Of a stretch of DNA of 64,000 bases, positions 35,359 through 47,559 are shown piece by piece (within the stretch, counting starts at the first letter, position 1; every line of letters begins with the position of its first letter). A program made the translations under genes and the position numbers. The stretch is from positions 1 through 64,000 of the forward strand of contig ML210163.1 of NCBI GenBank assembly GCA_004369085.1, written 5' to 3'. Under the pieces are notes generated by a model. That model was not told where the DNA came from. It did not search any database and was given only the letters and a program-made list of their open reading frames with translations. The stretch comes from Coprinopsis marcescibilis. Taxonomy: Eukaryota > Basidiomycota > Agaricomycetes > Agaricales > Psathyrellaceae.

Positions 35359-37021
35359 TTAGGAAGGGTTTGTCGTAAATCCGAAGGGTGGGTATGCAGG
35401 GGGTGGCTCGTCTGGGTTTCGCCCTATTTCTGCACTAGGTGTTATCCTAGATTTTGACCACTGTACTGGAAGATAACTCCCCAGTATGTTGGTATTCGAA
35501 GTTGCGGACGTGTCGGCGGTGTGGGATCGACTCCGAGCCCAGCCCAAACCTGCACCAGCGACCGGGGGTTCGTGATGTTCGAAATCAAAGGCTCGAACTT
35601 GAGCATCAGCGCCTTCTTTAGGGCTGCATGCCCGTATTCTACCCTTCTTATAAAGGTAGAAGAGGTAGAGTAGGATTAGTAATGACAGCAATGAGAGAAA
35701 AGACGTGATGATGATCCCGACTAGTACCCCAATTGGCATATTCAGGTTGCTAGTCGTCGATTTGAACATCGTGTAAGGTTTGAATTAGCCAGAAATACAT
35801 ACCTAGTTACAGCCATGGCGGGGGATAACGAGTATCTTGAGAAAGCAAGGGATCAGCCGTGGTTTCAATTCACAACAGTTTCATACACACGAACCCGCCA
35901 CCAAGAGAAGGAGCACTGTAAATTTCCGCATAATCGATTGCAAGATATTCCTCCGGTATTTGACTCGACGCGAAAGTCACTTTTGCAACGTGGTTCCCAG
36001 CTCCCAGGTTTGCCCCATAGTAAAGCAACTGTTTTGAGCGGAATCTGTCTTTTCTGGCGGAAAAGGTTTCTACTGGTTTACCGTCCACCTGGACTGTGTA
36101 TGAGAATGCGGAGAAAGGCCCGGATGGTCCGAAAAAAGCGACAGCTTCGCCTTTTAAGAGCACGTACGTCAGAATGGGCATTGGTTGACCACAAAGGAAT
36201 GTATCCAACCCTAATAAAAATGGGTTAGATCGCTCGAGATGGAGTGGGCACTAGAGATACACACTTTGAATGATAATGTCGCGGTACTTCCAACCTCATG
36301 AGACGCACTGTGAAGAGCAAAATGTCGGTGCCGGTTAGATGGAGACGACCGTGTAACGCACTGTCCAGAAGCACCCGAGTAAGTTGTGACGTTTGCAGGA
36401 TTCTTTATCCAGGCTTTCGGAGGATTGTAAGCAAACGCGGGATGCGAGTCCTGTATTGTGTTGACGACAAGATCTTCGTCCTCTTCTCCAACGCTGCCTT
36501 GCCAAGTAACCTGGAATAGAAATGTAATGAGCCTGACATCTTGCGCTTTTGAATGAATTTATGACAGACGAAGTCAATATCTCGAGCCCCATCAACGTTC
36601 CGTAAAATAACAGTGTGAAATCCCAGCGTGAGGTTGGTCGAGAACAGCAGGGTTTGAAATTGCCTTCTCCCAAAGATCGTAACGGTGCCCTCTGGAACAT
36701 TCCCGCTTTGCTCGGGAAACACGTTGTCATCGACCGTCACTTGGTATTTGCCAGAACTGGGACGTTTTGAGCCATAAAGCGCGACATAGGTGCCGTAGAA
36801 CCGGAAAGAAAATGTGTCTCCTGGGGTTCCGGTTACAGAGAAAGTGGCCTCTGAGAATCTAATGAAATAAGATATTACGACAATCGTGATAAGACAATCG
36901 TGAATCATGGTAGGAATACTTACTGAGACAGATGGTCATCATGAAGCCCTCCTGCGCTCCACGACCCAAGGTAGGTGAAGAATGGAGCGGTGTCTTCGTA
37001 TGTGGCCAAGTAGGACGGCAT
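35359..37021 (-). CDS. single-pass membrane protein with two beta-sandwich-like repeats and PPxY tail (paralog C)
   Basis: Exons 37021-36924, 36858-36570, 36510-36362, 36307-36265, a single base at 36210, 36150-35895, 35835-35803 and 35749-35359 give 419 residues. The order matches the paralogs: M-P-S-Y start, F-R-F-Y-G-T, V-T-V-D-D strands, D-I-D-F, N-T-I-Q-D-S-H-P, F-F-G-P-S-G-P, L-L-Y-Y-G-A-N-L-G and D-Y-A-E-I-Y. The membrane helix spans about residues 295-320 and is followed by K-K-G-R-I-R. The tail contains E-P-P-P-A-Y. It shares with the 672-2415 copy both the Gly-Ser-Gly intron and the intron pair flanking one G, which the 23640-25341 copy lacks. One donor (GTCTGT at 36569) is weak. 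Confidence 0.75.
36210..36210 (-). other. putative single-nucleotide exon (G on minus strand)
   Basis: It lies between intron 36264-36211 (54 nt, GTGTGT...ATTAG, CTAAC branch) and intron 36209-36151 (59 nt, GTTGGA...AAAAG, CTGAC branch). The base is needed to put the G-E-A-V-A-F-F-G-P segment in frame. Confidence 0.55.
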
Positions 37022-38269
37022 TGACTGGGGAGTGCGATGTGCAGAAAAGTTAGGCGGAAAGAAGGGGGTCGAAAGTGTGGGGCTATATGCTGTCATTTAA
37101 AGTTTGCCGTCGCTTTGATGGCATGCATCCCAGTAGTGAACGATGCAAATGTTTCGTCATGGTCAACTCGGACTGCGTAAATCGTGACCTGGCAACATGG
37201 TTTTCTTGTTGTATGGGCCCTTCAATATGTCCCGTTCGCTCCTGTACTATGTTATCGTTGGTGATCCGTAACTGGAAACAACGGCAGTGCATCACGGAGA
37301 GCGCACTGGTTTCACGGTTGAGTTGCTTCGTCACCGGAAAGCAAGGCGTTTTGCTCTCCATTGCGCGATTCGCTCCCTTGCTTACAGACGCACAGTGATG
37401 GATGGCCAGGGCGAGCAATTCAGACCGGAACGACGTAATTGTGCGTGCTCGTCCGTGTTGCCCATAACCTTGACAAGCATTCATCGCAGGATCGATTTCA
37501 AAGGATCAGTGTACGAGCTGTCAGCAGACAAGCGTAAGGGGCTGCTCATTCAGCTTGATAACTTATCCACCTATTAGGAACTTCGTAAGTAACAGTTTGG
37601 AAGCATAATAGAGTCGTAGAAACGATCTACCATGGATAATCATGTTCGCTCAGGCTTCCTATGGACCTGCTTCCTACTGAGAGACCGAGTTGGCAGTGCG
37701 GAGTATAGGGTGGCGGAACCGTTGCGACTGTCAGTTCCGTTTAGTGATCACTGAAGCTGTTGAAATCCTGGAACTTGACGGTCTCAGCCTGCGAGCACAG
37801 CAAACTTTTGCCTGAAGACATCACTTTGCATAGTGCGGTGACGGTTACTTCTGAAAGTGCTGGTAGCCAGTCGACATTTTGCCCGGTTGTTGCTCTAATC
37901 AGAGCTTTTGGAGCCTTAATCCCCAGATCATTCTTCAAAGCCGATAGTATCGCTGTAGGTGTACCGTACCCTTTGCAAGGACATTTCCATCGATGGCGAT
38001 GATGTGGTCAGGTACAAAGTCTAACAAAGTCTAAATGAATTCATTCACAGCCGCTATCAAAGAATCATTTCATTTTCCCGCACGGGGAAACGTCGACGCG
38101 TTGACGACGACTTGACGACGCCATCACGACGGCCAGTGCCTGCAACCTTCGAGCACCGACAACATCGGCGACTCACAATACAATCTGTCATTATCGCCAG
38201 AAAGAATGACTGACCAGTGTCATGGGTTAGAGCAAGAATAGCGTGGTATTCAATTGACTTGTCAGTGTT
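37022..38269. other. divergent intergenic region
   Basis: A 1.2-kb gap between the minus-strand membrane protein and the plus-strand GEF-kinase. Frames at 37083-37484 and 38227-38589 have no family features. It likely contains both promoters. Confidence 0.4.
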
Positions 38270-41200
38270 ATGCCACCACTCCAGCCGCCTAGGGCTCCCA
38301 CCGACCACATTCGACTTGAAAGCTTCAAGACATTGTCAAAATTACAGCTCATTTTCGAATTCAGGACATGGCTGGAATATCTACGGGACCATGTTCCTCG
38401 ACGATTTGACTCCCCAGTCAACTTGTTGTGGGACTGCATGTCATTGGGAGCCCCGATAGGCACCCTACTCGATTTACTCGGTTCGCCCACCCCAAGAGAG
38501 TTGCAAGTATTCGCAGATAGCTTCAATTTCGACCTATCGATGGATGATAGAAGGACATTCGTCGAAAGCTTCATACACCGTGTCAACATGCTGGAAGTGC
38601 AGGGGCGATTAGTTTACGGGGAGGTGGTGAAGATCGATGATTTCCTTGTCGCCAGCCTTCCTGGCTATACTAGGGTAGGTATGTCCCCTTTGAACGACTT
38701 GTGAAGCGTATTAACCGTTTAATAGGTCCTGAAAACGATCAACCGCCTTTTGAAGGCATTACAAGAGTCGTATCCGGGGTTATTTGTTGCTCCCCATGGT
38801 TCCAAAGCCAGAAGAGCGAGTCTGGTTGAACAGTTGTTAGCTGCCGAACGTGTTCATGGATCACGACTAGCGGACGTCGCGGTAGGGTTCATATACCGTT
38901 CATTTGAAGAATATCAGCTGAGCCTTACCCATTCAATTCACGAAGGACGCCGCATCGAAGCTGTATGAGCAATCAAATGTTGATGCTTCCTCGTTGGAAG
39001 GTTTTATCGTCAACTGCTCTCGCCTCATCCCATATCACAACCTTCTTTTGAAACCTCTGGTCCATGTTTCATCGCCAGGCGAGGAGGCATGGGAGGAGCT
39101 TTTCATGTTCTCGGTGAGAATTCTTACTGCTCCGATAGTAATCAGTCCTCTTGCTCACTATTTTTGTAGAATAAAGTCTTTCGCACCAACATCATTGGTG
39201 CATATCGATCATTATGCGCTGGATATCTTCCCCTTGTTTCGTTTCTATGTTCTTTAAAGAAGAGAGAGGTACGCGATACCAGTGCTGCTCTCATTCCCCG
39301 CTGATCATGCTCTTTTATACCTAGCCAACATTCGCGGAAGAAGCGGACATGATTCTTCGCCACATATCACATATTCTTAGCCGGACATCAGAATACCGAG
39401 CAACCCTTCAGGCAATCTTGGAGGTATCAACTCCAACAAACATCGCATCCTACGACTCGCTTTGTACTATGACCTTTGAAATGTTCCAACTTTCGGAAAC
39501 CATTGATGAGGTCGGAATGGAACTGCGAACGATTTGGGCCTGCCGGCATCTGCGCACACGGTTGGGATCTTTGAGGGCACTTGACCTCGATGGGCTTGGA
39601 ACGGCGATTCTCGATGACAGGATCATGGTCGACCCAATATCGGGACTTCATTACTCCATCATTCTTTTCCATACTCTCCTATTATGCTGCAGAGAAAAGG
39701 AGCACAGCTCGCGTTGCGGCGACGCAAGATATCCAACGAAATCGTGGGAACTGGGACCTGCACTTTCCGCGACGAGTTCACTCAATTTAGTCTTTGCCAT
39801 CTCCACCAAAAGCTTGACGACGCTTCACTGTATTGATGAAGGTATGCAAACCGATGCATATATGCACCTGAAACAGACACTTAGAATTGCATCCCCTTGT
39901 AGCCTTTTTCGAGCTTTCTTGGGTTGATCCCAAGAACGTGGAACAGACCTTGGCTCTCTACCCAGTGATGCCTTTGCAATACACGCAGTGGATTTCGAAC
40001 CTCCAGAACTTCGTTAGCGAGATCCTACACTCAACCTCGGTCCGCGAAACAGACGAAGACCTCCGAAGTCTCCGTTCTGGACTGTCTCTCATCACGACTG
40101 GCGACGAAACTGTGTACAACAGACGCAATTCTACCGGCCGCCCTTGGAGCGTCATCGGCAGGAAAGGACCTCACTCGGAGAGCTCTTCGATGGTCGTTCA
40201 GATTCAAGAAAAGAGAGATGATTCTGACCGGAAATCTGTCCTCACGCCGTCCCTTCTCCATTGGATGTTTCCAACCAGCAGCGGAGGGGACCAGAGCGGT
40301 GGTAGTTCTAGGAGAGATCGCTTAAGGCCGACCGCACGCTCGCTACACGCGAATGTGAGGAGCAGGTCGAGAGGTCACAGGAGACACCAATCGGCAAAGA
40401 GTCCTCTCACCTCGGCGTTTACGATGGAGGATTTGGCTCTCACTCCAAACAACAAAGGGCTTTCGTTGCCGCAGACCCCGCACTCGCCGCGCAGCGGGGT
40501 CAGCGACTCAGAACTGTCTCAGTTAATGGACCTGTCTGGTTGTATCACCAGAGAGGGTAGTTATGCCGTTGCACATGGGGGCCATTCGGACGTCTGGAAA
40601 GGAATGTGGAAGAGGAAGGACGAGGAAGTGAAGGTGGCTGTGAAGGTGATCCGCAACACGACAAACGATCCAGCGAAGAAAACGACCCTTTTGAAAGTAA
40701 GCGTCTTGCTTGAGTATTTCCTTGTCCTCCATAGACTAACCGCAGTCTAAAGCGTCTTGATCACGAACTCCAAGTTTGGAAGCAACTATCTCACCCGAAT
40801 GTTCTTCCGTTGTATGGGACTGCCATTGACTTTGGACCCTACCCTTCCATGGTCTGTCCTTGGATGGAGAATGGTAGCATCAGCAAATATCTTGAGGAAT
40901 GTGGTGATATTCTAACTGTGTCAGAGCGACTACGGATGGTTAGCAGGCCTTCTCTTGGTTTCTGAATCACAACTGACGCTGCCGATTTCGCAGATTAACG
41001 AGATCGCCGAAGGACTGTCGTACCTACACATGTGTTCAATCATCCATGGAGATTTGACCGGGGTGTGTACTCTTTTTGCTGTGGTTGTATTCATTCTGAC
41101 ATAATATCATTTCAGGCAAACGTTCTTCTGGACGCCAATCTCAAAGCTCAAGTATGTGATTTCGGGCTATCAGTCATCGTGATAGAGACGGAAACCCAAA

Positions 41201-41650
41201 GTCGGGTGTCGTTCACGTCCCAGTTGGGAGGATCGGTTCGCTGGGCCGATTCTGGGCTGTTTGTGAACCTGGATGGAGACGAAAGTGAAGAGTGGAGGGC
41301 ACCTGTTATGACGTACAAGAGCGATGTTTACTCGCTCGGAAGTGTCATGCTCGAGGTAAGTGACACCACACTTGTTCAAAAGAAACCCGTAATTCTGATT
41401 GCCTGAATCGTATCTGTAGACCCTCTCCGGAAGACCACCATATCACTATATTGCCACAGATGCTCAGGTCGTCATTGAGCTGCATAAGGGCAACAAACCA
41501 AGGAGACCGATACGTTCGTATGTGGACAACGGGCAGTGGGACCTCATTCAGTGGTGTTGGACCCAACCGCCGGAGGATCGCCCTGACGTTCGAGACGTCC
41601 TGGAGAGGCTGTCTGAACTTGCTGCTGGTGGATCACCGTTGGATGAATGA
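38270..41650 (+). CDS. Cdc24-like calponin-RhoGEF(DH)-PH module fused to a TKL-type protein kinase
   Basis: Ten exons join in phase: 38270-38674, 38726-38881, 38946-39113, 39170-39268, 39325-39841, 39903-40696, 40753-40938, 40994-41062, 41116-41355 and 41420-41650, giving 954 residues. Residues about 20-155 resemble the CDC24 calponin domain (N-L-L-W-D-C...G-A-P-I-G-T-L-L-D-L). Residues 160-400 look like a DH domain (L-V-E-Q-L-L-A-A-E-R start, F-I-V-N-C-S-R-L-I-P-Y-H-N-L-L-L, then a K-V-F-x-T-N-I helix). Residues 410-500 look like a PH domain (L-H-Y-S-I-I-L-F-H-T-L-L-L-C-C, then S-W-E-L-G-P, closing with Q-Y-T-Q-W-I-S-N-L). After a basic Ser-rich linker the kinase runs to the end: G-G-H-S-D-V-W-K-G loop, V-A-V-K lysine, H-G-D-L-T-G-A-N-V-L catalytic loop and D-F-G-L-S. 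The HRD Arg is Gly, and I see no clear APE. The module suggests Rho/Cdc42 activation coupled to phosphorylation. Confidence 0.7.
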
Positions 41651-41968
41651 TTCTACTGGCGTAGGACACCGTGTGCGAGCTGCTGTTAATATTGTTTAAC
41701 GATGCGAAACAGTATATCCGAGCGAGGGCGATGTCACTCGAGATCTATCTCGTGGTACTATCAATAGAAGTGGTGTGAAGTGTATGTCGCGATGGCGCAG
41801 ACTCCGGCTACAGCTGTCCAACTTGAGCAGTCATAATAAGCTCAGCAACGAGGTAAAGCTTATCACTGAACAGCTGTATAGACACTGGCAAACAGCTCGG
41901 CATCATCATGCCAATAAACACAAACTGCTGCCACGACACGGGGCACCGTTTATATTCGCCCTCCACCA
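41651..41968. other. intergenic gap before F-box gene
   Basis: The 318 bp between two plus-strand genes, expected to hold a terminator and the F-box gene promoter. No further feature recognised. Confidence 0.35.
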
Positions 41969-43709
41969 ATGCACCTATTCCTAGACAGTAACAGCCACGC
42001 CAAAGAGGATCAAGGCCAACCTAGTGAAAATGGTGTATCAACAGCCTCCGTTGTTGCAACATTGGAAAGCGAAAGCAAGGGCGGATACGCGTACTTGCAA
42101 CCAGGAGATGACGATCACTGTGCGCTTGATCTCCATCGGTCCCAGGTAAGTACAGTACGCATTTCAAAAACTTGCAAACCAGTTAAATGCATACTATTAC
42201 TAGAATGTAACTAAAAGATCGCCGAATAAAGCTCGCATTGATGACATGCCAACGGAGTTATTGTATGGCATATTCGAACGCACTATTCCTCCGACCTCCC
42301 TTTTACACACGAAGTTTCGCAGCTTCAGCTCCCAAAACTCTTTTACAAGACTACTGGTCAAGCAGAAGAAGGATCTGCTCATGGTGTGCCGGTCGTGGTA
42401 TGATGTTGGGCTGTCCTATCTGTACGAAGATGTTGCGATCTTTTGGCCAACACAAGCTATCAAACTTCTTCGGACACTGGAGGAGAACTCTTCGATGGGG
42501 AATCTCATCAAGACCTTCTATATCTCCTGTGTCGCAACAAAATACTATGAATGTCCCCAGATCTCCTCTGCGATTCCAGCAATCTTCGCCATGTGTCCAA
42601 ACCTTGTGGAGACGGACATCGATAGTATATCCCTCCGGGCGTTATGTCCACCAAACCTAACCTCTACGACGTGGCTTCCCCATTCAATCACCCACTTGGC
42701 GCTGACCTGCAACACAAATATGTTTGATAACCACCATGCGGACCTCTCACGGAGTTCAATCTTTGATATAATTGAACGTCTATCCACGACACTAGCCAGT
42801 CTGACCCTGGCGATAGTGATCAACGACTTCTGCTCCTGGTTTCCATCGCTCGACCAATCCGCTTCCGCATACCGCTCCTCAATAGAATTTCCGCACCTCC
42901 AATCCTTCTCCATCTCGAACTACTCCCCTGGTTGTTTAACGCATTGGGTATTGCCATCCTTGCAACGTGTTACATTAATCAACTCGATGTGCGGACACTG
43001 GGTCGGCGACCATGACAACACCAACTTCATAAAGTCTCATGGACGGAACCTGAAGTACCTACAATTACAAGGAACGTTGCCAATGCAACTCGACCAGAAT
43101 ATGTGCCCCGCGCTGGAGCATATCGTGGGGGACCCCAGAGACTACGATGAATCCGTCCCCTTCGATTCTCATTCGGAACTACGGTGGATCGATCTTTGGG
43201 TGGATCTAAGGCCAAACCGCCGCCGTCCGCGCAGATTTTGGCCGATTGTGATGGGGGGCCAACGACCTGGCCTGCTTCCATCACTGGAGAGTTTGAGGGA
43301 ACGGTTCCCGTCCCTCGTCGGGATTCGACGCTTGAGCCACGACTTTGCCAGCGATGTACCTCACCTCTCACTCCTTTTTCCACCGGGACCAACCACTGTA
43401 GGTGGAAAGGAAGGCGATTTTGAAGTTAAATTTCTTGACTTCCACTTGCGATCTCGGAATGGGGTCGTCAAGTTTGTCCGTTCGCGCATAAGACGTGATG
43501 GGAGAGACGACGACCAAGGTTTTCATCCCTTGGCAATTGAGCGTCTGAGACCTGAGTGGCCCATAGTTGATGATGACGAGGAAAGGGAGGAGCTTGCGTT
43601 TGAGGACAGTGATGAAGATGGCTCCAGTTACGTTCCATCTGACCCCGACACAGAGGATTCTGATTCCGACATAGAGGAGGATCTAATTTCCAGCGATTCC
43701 GATACTTAA
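41969..43709 (+). CDS. F-box protein with acidic C-terminus
   Basis: Two exons, 41969-42145 and 42204-43709, join in phase for 560 residues. An F-box-like motif begins near residue 71 (I-D-D-M-P-T-E-L-L-Y-G-I-F). It continues into V-C-R-S-W-Y-D-V-G-L-S-Y-L-Y-E-D-V, as usual for agaric F-box proteins. A loop of about 25 residues separates the halves. The middle has leucine-rich, irregular repeats. The last 50 residues are highly acidic (D-E-D-G-S-S-Y, D-S-D-S-D-I-E-E-D). F-box proteins bring substrates to SCF ubiquitin ligases via Skp1. The substrate here cannot be inferred. Confidence 0.75.
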
Positions 43710-43780
43710 GTACTCTAGATAAATATTTCGTAAGTAGAGCCCCGACCTGTGATGACCACCTTGGAGTACACCCAATTAAA

Positions 43781-45448
43781 TTATAACACCAAATTCCGCG
43801 CAGCCTTTCTCCCGCCTTCTACGCAATCGCCTAGACTGACACCTCCCACACCTGCGCCTGCGATTTGCAGTCTACCCTCATACCGGGTATCCAAAAAGCT
43901 CCGAAGTTCCTGGATGCGTTGTGTATGCCCTGGTAAAAGGGTGGGGATGCATCTTCGGTTTGGGACGACGCGCCAGTATACTGGGTCGGGAAGAGTCTGA
44001 CTTAGATGCAGTGACAGTTGGTCAAGAACAGTCCTCATGTAGTCTGGCAACTGGCGTTCCGCGGGAGATGTTGGGCCTTCCGAAGAGGATAAGAATGGCG
44101 GTAGGCTTGGAGTTGGGTATGGACCGCCAACCATGACTGTTAGCTTCGTGAATCGAGCGTTATCATAGGAAAATGGGTTGGGTGTTTCCGTATCTTGGTC
44201 TGCTAGAGAGCATGAGTCGAACACGGTGCCTAGGAATCCGGGCCTGGATGTAGACGGGTTGGCTGGATAGCCACTTGGCGGTCGAGGAATCAAGTAGCCA
44301 AAACCGGCGGGGTGTATAGAGGATGGTGGGCCTGGGAATACAATGTTGACAACATGGACGGTCGATGTAGGACTAGCAATTAGGGCCTGGAGGCTGTCAC
44401 CGTTCGAAGAAGCGAGCAAGTGGTGTAGAGTAGGGGTTGGGACAGTAGAGATGACATGTGTTGCGGGTATGGTCTGCCCTCCAGCAAGGTTGATCTGGGC
44501 GAGGATCTTTTAGGAAGGGATGACATTTGAACTGCACGCGACTTACCTGGAATTCGTCGCGTCCATGTTCGAGGGAGGACGCAGGCGAATTATAGATAAT
44601 TTCGACGTTTGAATTTCGTTTAAGATCCTCTTCCAGGCTATCTGTCAGTGTCTGCATGCCGTCTCGGAATGAGAACACAGCAGCCCCTTCCAACCTGTTC
44701 GGCATATCTCCAACATCATAGGACCCTGGGTCTTGTTTGCGGGAAGGTACCAGCATCCCCCGAACGAGGCCACCCCACCCTCGGTTCGCTGCATCCACCA
44801 TCGTGGGGAATGCAGCCCCAATGCTGACTTTGCGCGAGTCAGCAGCATAGATTCCGTGAATTATCGCACTCCCGAATGTTTCAGCGAAACTGGAACCGAA
44901 TCTCCTGCGAAGGAAGGAGTCAACGCTTTCATCTTGGTTGTCGGGTGGGGCATTATTCCACTTGAAAAGTTCCTGTACAACTGCTGGCACCAGGGTTCGG
45001 GTGAGAGGAGACTTCAGCAGCCCAAACAGAGAAGAGGGAATCTCCTGCAGTCCTTGGGCAGTTCCCCCGTATTCCGGTGGGATGTAGAGGTATCGTGCCT
45101 TCGCGGCGGGTGAATCCTTTGAGACTGTTATTACTCGATCTTGAAGCTTCAGGATATTAACCTAACGTATTCCCACTTATTAGAGCCTCGACCACCTCAA
45201 CAGTCCGATAGTGCACGTACCAACTCCAAGATTGACTGAGCATTCGGTCGCAATGTTCTTGGCCCTGCTTCAAGCAGCACCGACCCATAGTTATCGGGCA
45301 GAGCTATGCGACTGCTTCGCACCCATCCTCCAGCTTGCTTCTGTCCTTCGATGAGCGTCACTTTGAGATTCGGATGGAGGCGAGACAAGTGAAAAGCCGA
45401 CGACAGCCCCGTCAGGCCTGCTCCGAGGACAGCGACGTGCCTTGGCAT
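43781..45448 (-). CDS. HEM14: protoporphyrinogen oxidase (heme biosynthesis)
   Basis: Three exons, 45448-45221, 45161-44547 and 44494-43781, join in phase for 518 residues, the usual length. The N-terminus has the FAD dinucleotide-binding motif G-A-G-L-T-G-L-S-S-A followed by the ribose-binding acid in L-I-E-G, then G-G-W-V-R-S and the L-E-A-G-P-R-T-L-R block typical of PPOX. The middle has F-G-S-A-I-I-H-G-I-Y-A-A-D. The C-terminus has A-G-A-G-V-G-G-V-S-L-G-D-C-V-E-G-G-R-K-A-A. The enzyme oxidises protoporphyrinogen IX to protoporphyrin IX at the inner mitochondrial membrane, the penultimate step of heme synthesis. Nothing suggests damage. Its neighbours are unrelated. Confidence 0.92.
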
Positions 45449-46170
45449 CGAGGACTTTGTTGTGCTTATGGGGTATGATTTGGTTCCCGTTCACGTTCTG
45501 AATTCATGGCCTCGAGCGGGCGACAGTGACAAGACTCAGATTGCGCAGTTGACAGCAAAGATTGGTTGGACGATGATGGGTCCGTGCGCAACGACACGGA
45601 GGCATCGGCAAACTCCGCAGGCTCGGCCATACGTAATGAGTATCTCTTTCTCACGACTTACCAACGCGCGAACTTGGCGGTTTCTTTGACTTGCATCTCT
45701 TCCACCAACAACTTTATCGACCATAGTTCAAAATTCGACATCTGGCTCTGCGACTGACCTCGACTGGTCTGGAATACTCATCGCTGCCCTACTCCGAACT
45801 CCTTAGATTCATATCACAAGATGACGGACTTTACAATGGGCGGAATTGGTCTTGTGACGTCTCCAGCTCGCTTGCCAGTGACATGGATCTCGAGTTTTCT
45901 GGTCGACCCTGGCTAGAAATTAAATCTTATGACGGAATGGACGCGCCTCAATATCTGATTCAAAGCCCGCAGATGACTATCCAGCCAAAAGCTGCCTCTA
46001 CTAGAGATAAATGGAGCACGTTCTGATGCACTAACACATCCCGTGGACAATCGGTGGTGGCTACATACGGCTAAAAATAATTCAGCCTTGAGGCGACTCC
46101 ATTCTGGAATCACATAAAGCTCACGACTTTCTGCCCTGGTCACATATCTCTGAAAAACGCACCTCTGACA
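45449..46170. other. divergent intergenic region
   Basis: Between PPOX on minus and a secreted protein on plus. Overlapping short frames on both strands are not supported as genes. It probably contains both promoters. Confidence 0.4.
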
Positions 46171-46722
46171 ATGATTTTCTCTGTGTCGTCCCTCCTGGTT
46201 CCTTTCCTGTTCTTTGCGAGCGTCTTGGCCCAAGGAAGCTTCATCAACAACCCCAAGGATGGAGCAAGACTTCGCAATGGCCAAAGTTTTACGCTCCAAG
46301 TCGTTCGACCGGTACGCATGCCACGAATGCCCCGGCCTCTCCATATTAATCACATCCCTTTCACTCTCTGCAGATGAGTCACCAAGGGTCGATTGAAGTT
46401 GGGTTTGCCGTCGGGCTCCTCCCTTGTATTTCTCTTCCTTGCCCCCCGCCTTCCGAGCAGGTGGGCAGGATCATGTACAATGGGCCATATCGTCCTCAAT
46501 TGCAAGAGATTCCTGGATCTCCTTACCAGAACTTTACGTTCACCATTCCTCCGCGTGACGAATTCCCGAGAGGAACCGCACAGTTGAGCACCGTACGACT
46601 GCACTTTATTGGCGTACGCTCTGTCTTCTCTCACTCCCTCTACTATGCTGACTCTTTGCTCATCTCAGGCCGGCCCTTTCCCTATTCTCGAGTTCAACAA
46701 CATCACCCTGAGGATTGTTTGA
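46171..46722 (+). CDS. small secreted protein
   Basis: Three exons, 46171-46311, 46374-46613 and 46669-46722, join in phase for 144 residues. A clear signal peptide (S-S-L-L-V-P-F-L-F-F-A-S-V-L-A, cleavage near residue 21) is followed by a beta-rich domain. That domain has a P-K-D-G-A-R-L-R-N-G-Q-S-F-T-L-Q-V start, a C-x5-C pair, and N-F-T and N-I-T sequons. It resembles short immunoglobulin-like secreted proteins found in many agarics. I cannot assign a function. Confidence 0.65.
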
Positions 46723-47559
46723 TTGAATATGAACCTTTGTTACTCGATTTTCTCCCTCTCCTATCAATTGGACACTTGTGGACATCTTTCATTGGACTCT
46801 ATTTTTCGGACATAGTAGTTTGATGTTCTTCTGTTACGCTCTCTGTGGCAACTCTTCGTAGCTTTACAGATTTCCAAGGACATTTGAATGTTTTTCAACG
46901 TAACAATACCGTCTAACAAACCCTTCCATCTAGTATACATATACGTACCTTTCGTATCTCATTGACAATGCCGAACAGCCGTCGAATAGTGGAAATCCCT
47001 CTTCTCAAGGATGTATTACTCCGAGACTGTTCTTGTAGCCAAGTGCAAGTACTATCAACGGGTGAACGATAATGCCGCCAACACTCTCCGTTTTCGAATT
47101 GAAATGGCTATCTTTGTAGTGATCATTGGTTAAAACGTAAGGTGGTTCTTTATATGTCAGAAGACACCGAGCTTGGTATACATTGGACGTCCTGACGGAC
47201 AATTCGCGGATATTCCAAGAATAAATGACTTCGGTCGTAGCTGGTGCTGAATACACCTGTAGTGGAAGAGCACACATTGTACGAGATCTTGTAGTATCCG
47301 TGATCGTGAAGAACCTGAACATGTGAGGGCAACCAAGTACTATTGCACCAGAACCGGCTTGGCCCACGTTCTATCTCTTGTACTACCTTGCTTCTCTTCG
47401 TCGGGGAGTTCTCGACGGTCCGTCAAAGAAGGGCTCCTCCTAGCGTCCTTCTCATTCACACCATGCAATTGGTATAAATAACGTCCACAAATCCCCGAAA
47501 AATAGCCCAAACCCGACCTGCCACATCTGTGAGGAAACATAGACCCACCACAACCCACA
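46723..47559. other. intergenic, no gene seen
   Basis: Lies between two plus-strand secreted-protein genes. The minus frames at 47005-47720 are shadows without motifs. A TATA-like TATAAATA occurs near 47472, about 90 bp upstream of the ATG at 47560. Confidence 0.4.

Noticed and set aside
42545..43392. Minus-strand genes within the F-box gene
   Set aside because: These are antisense shadows of the long F-box exon.
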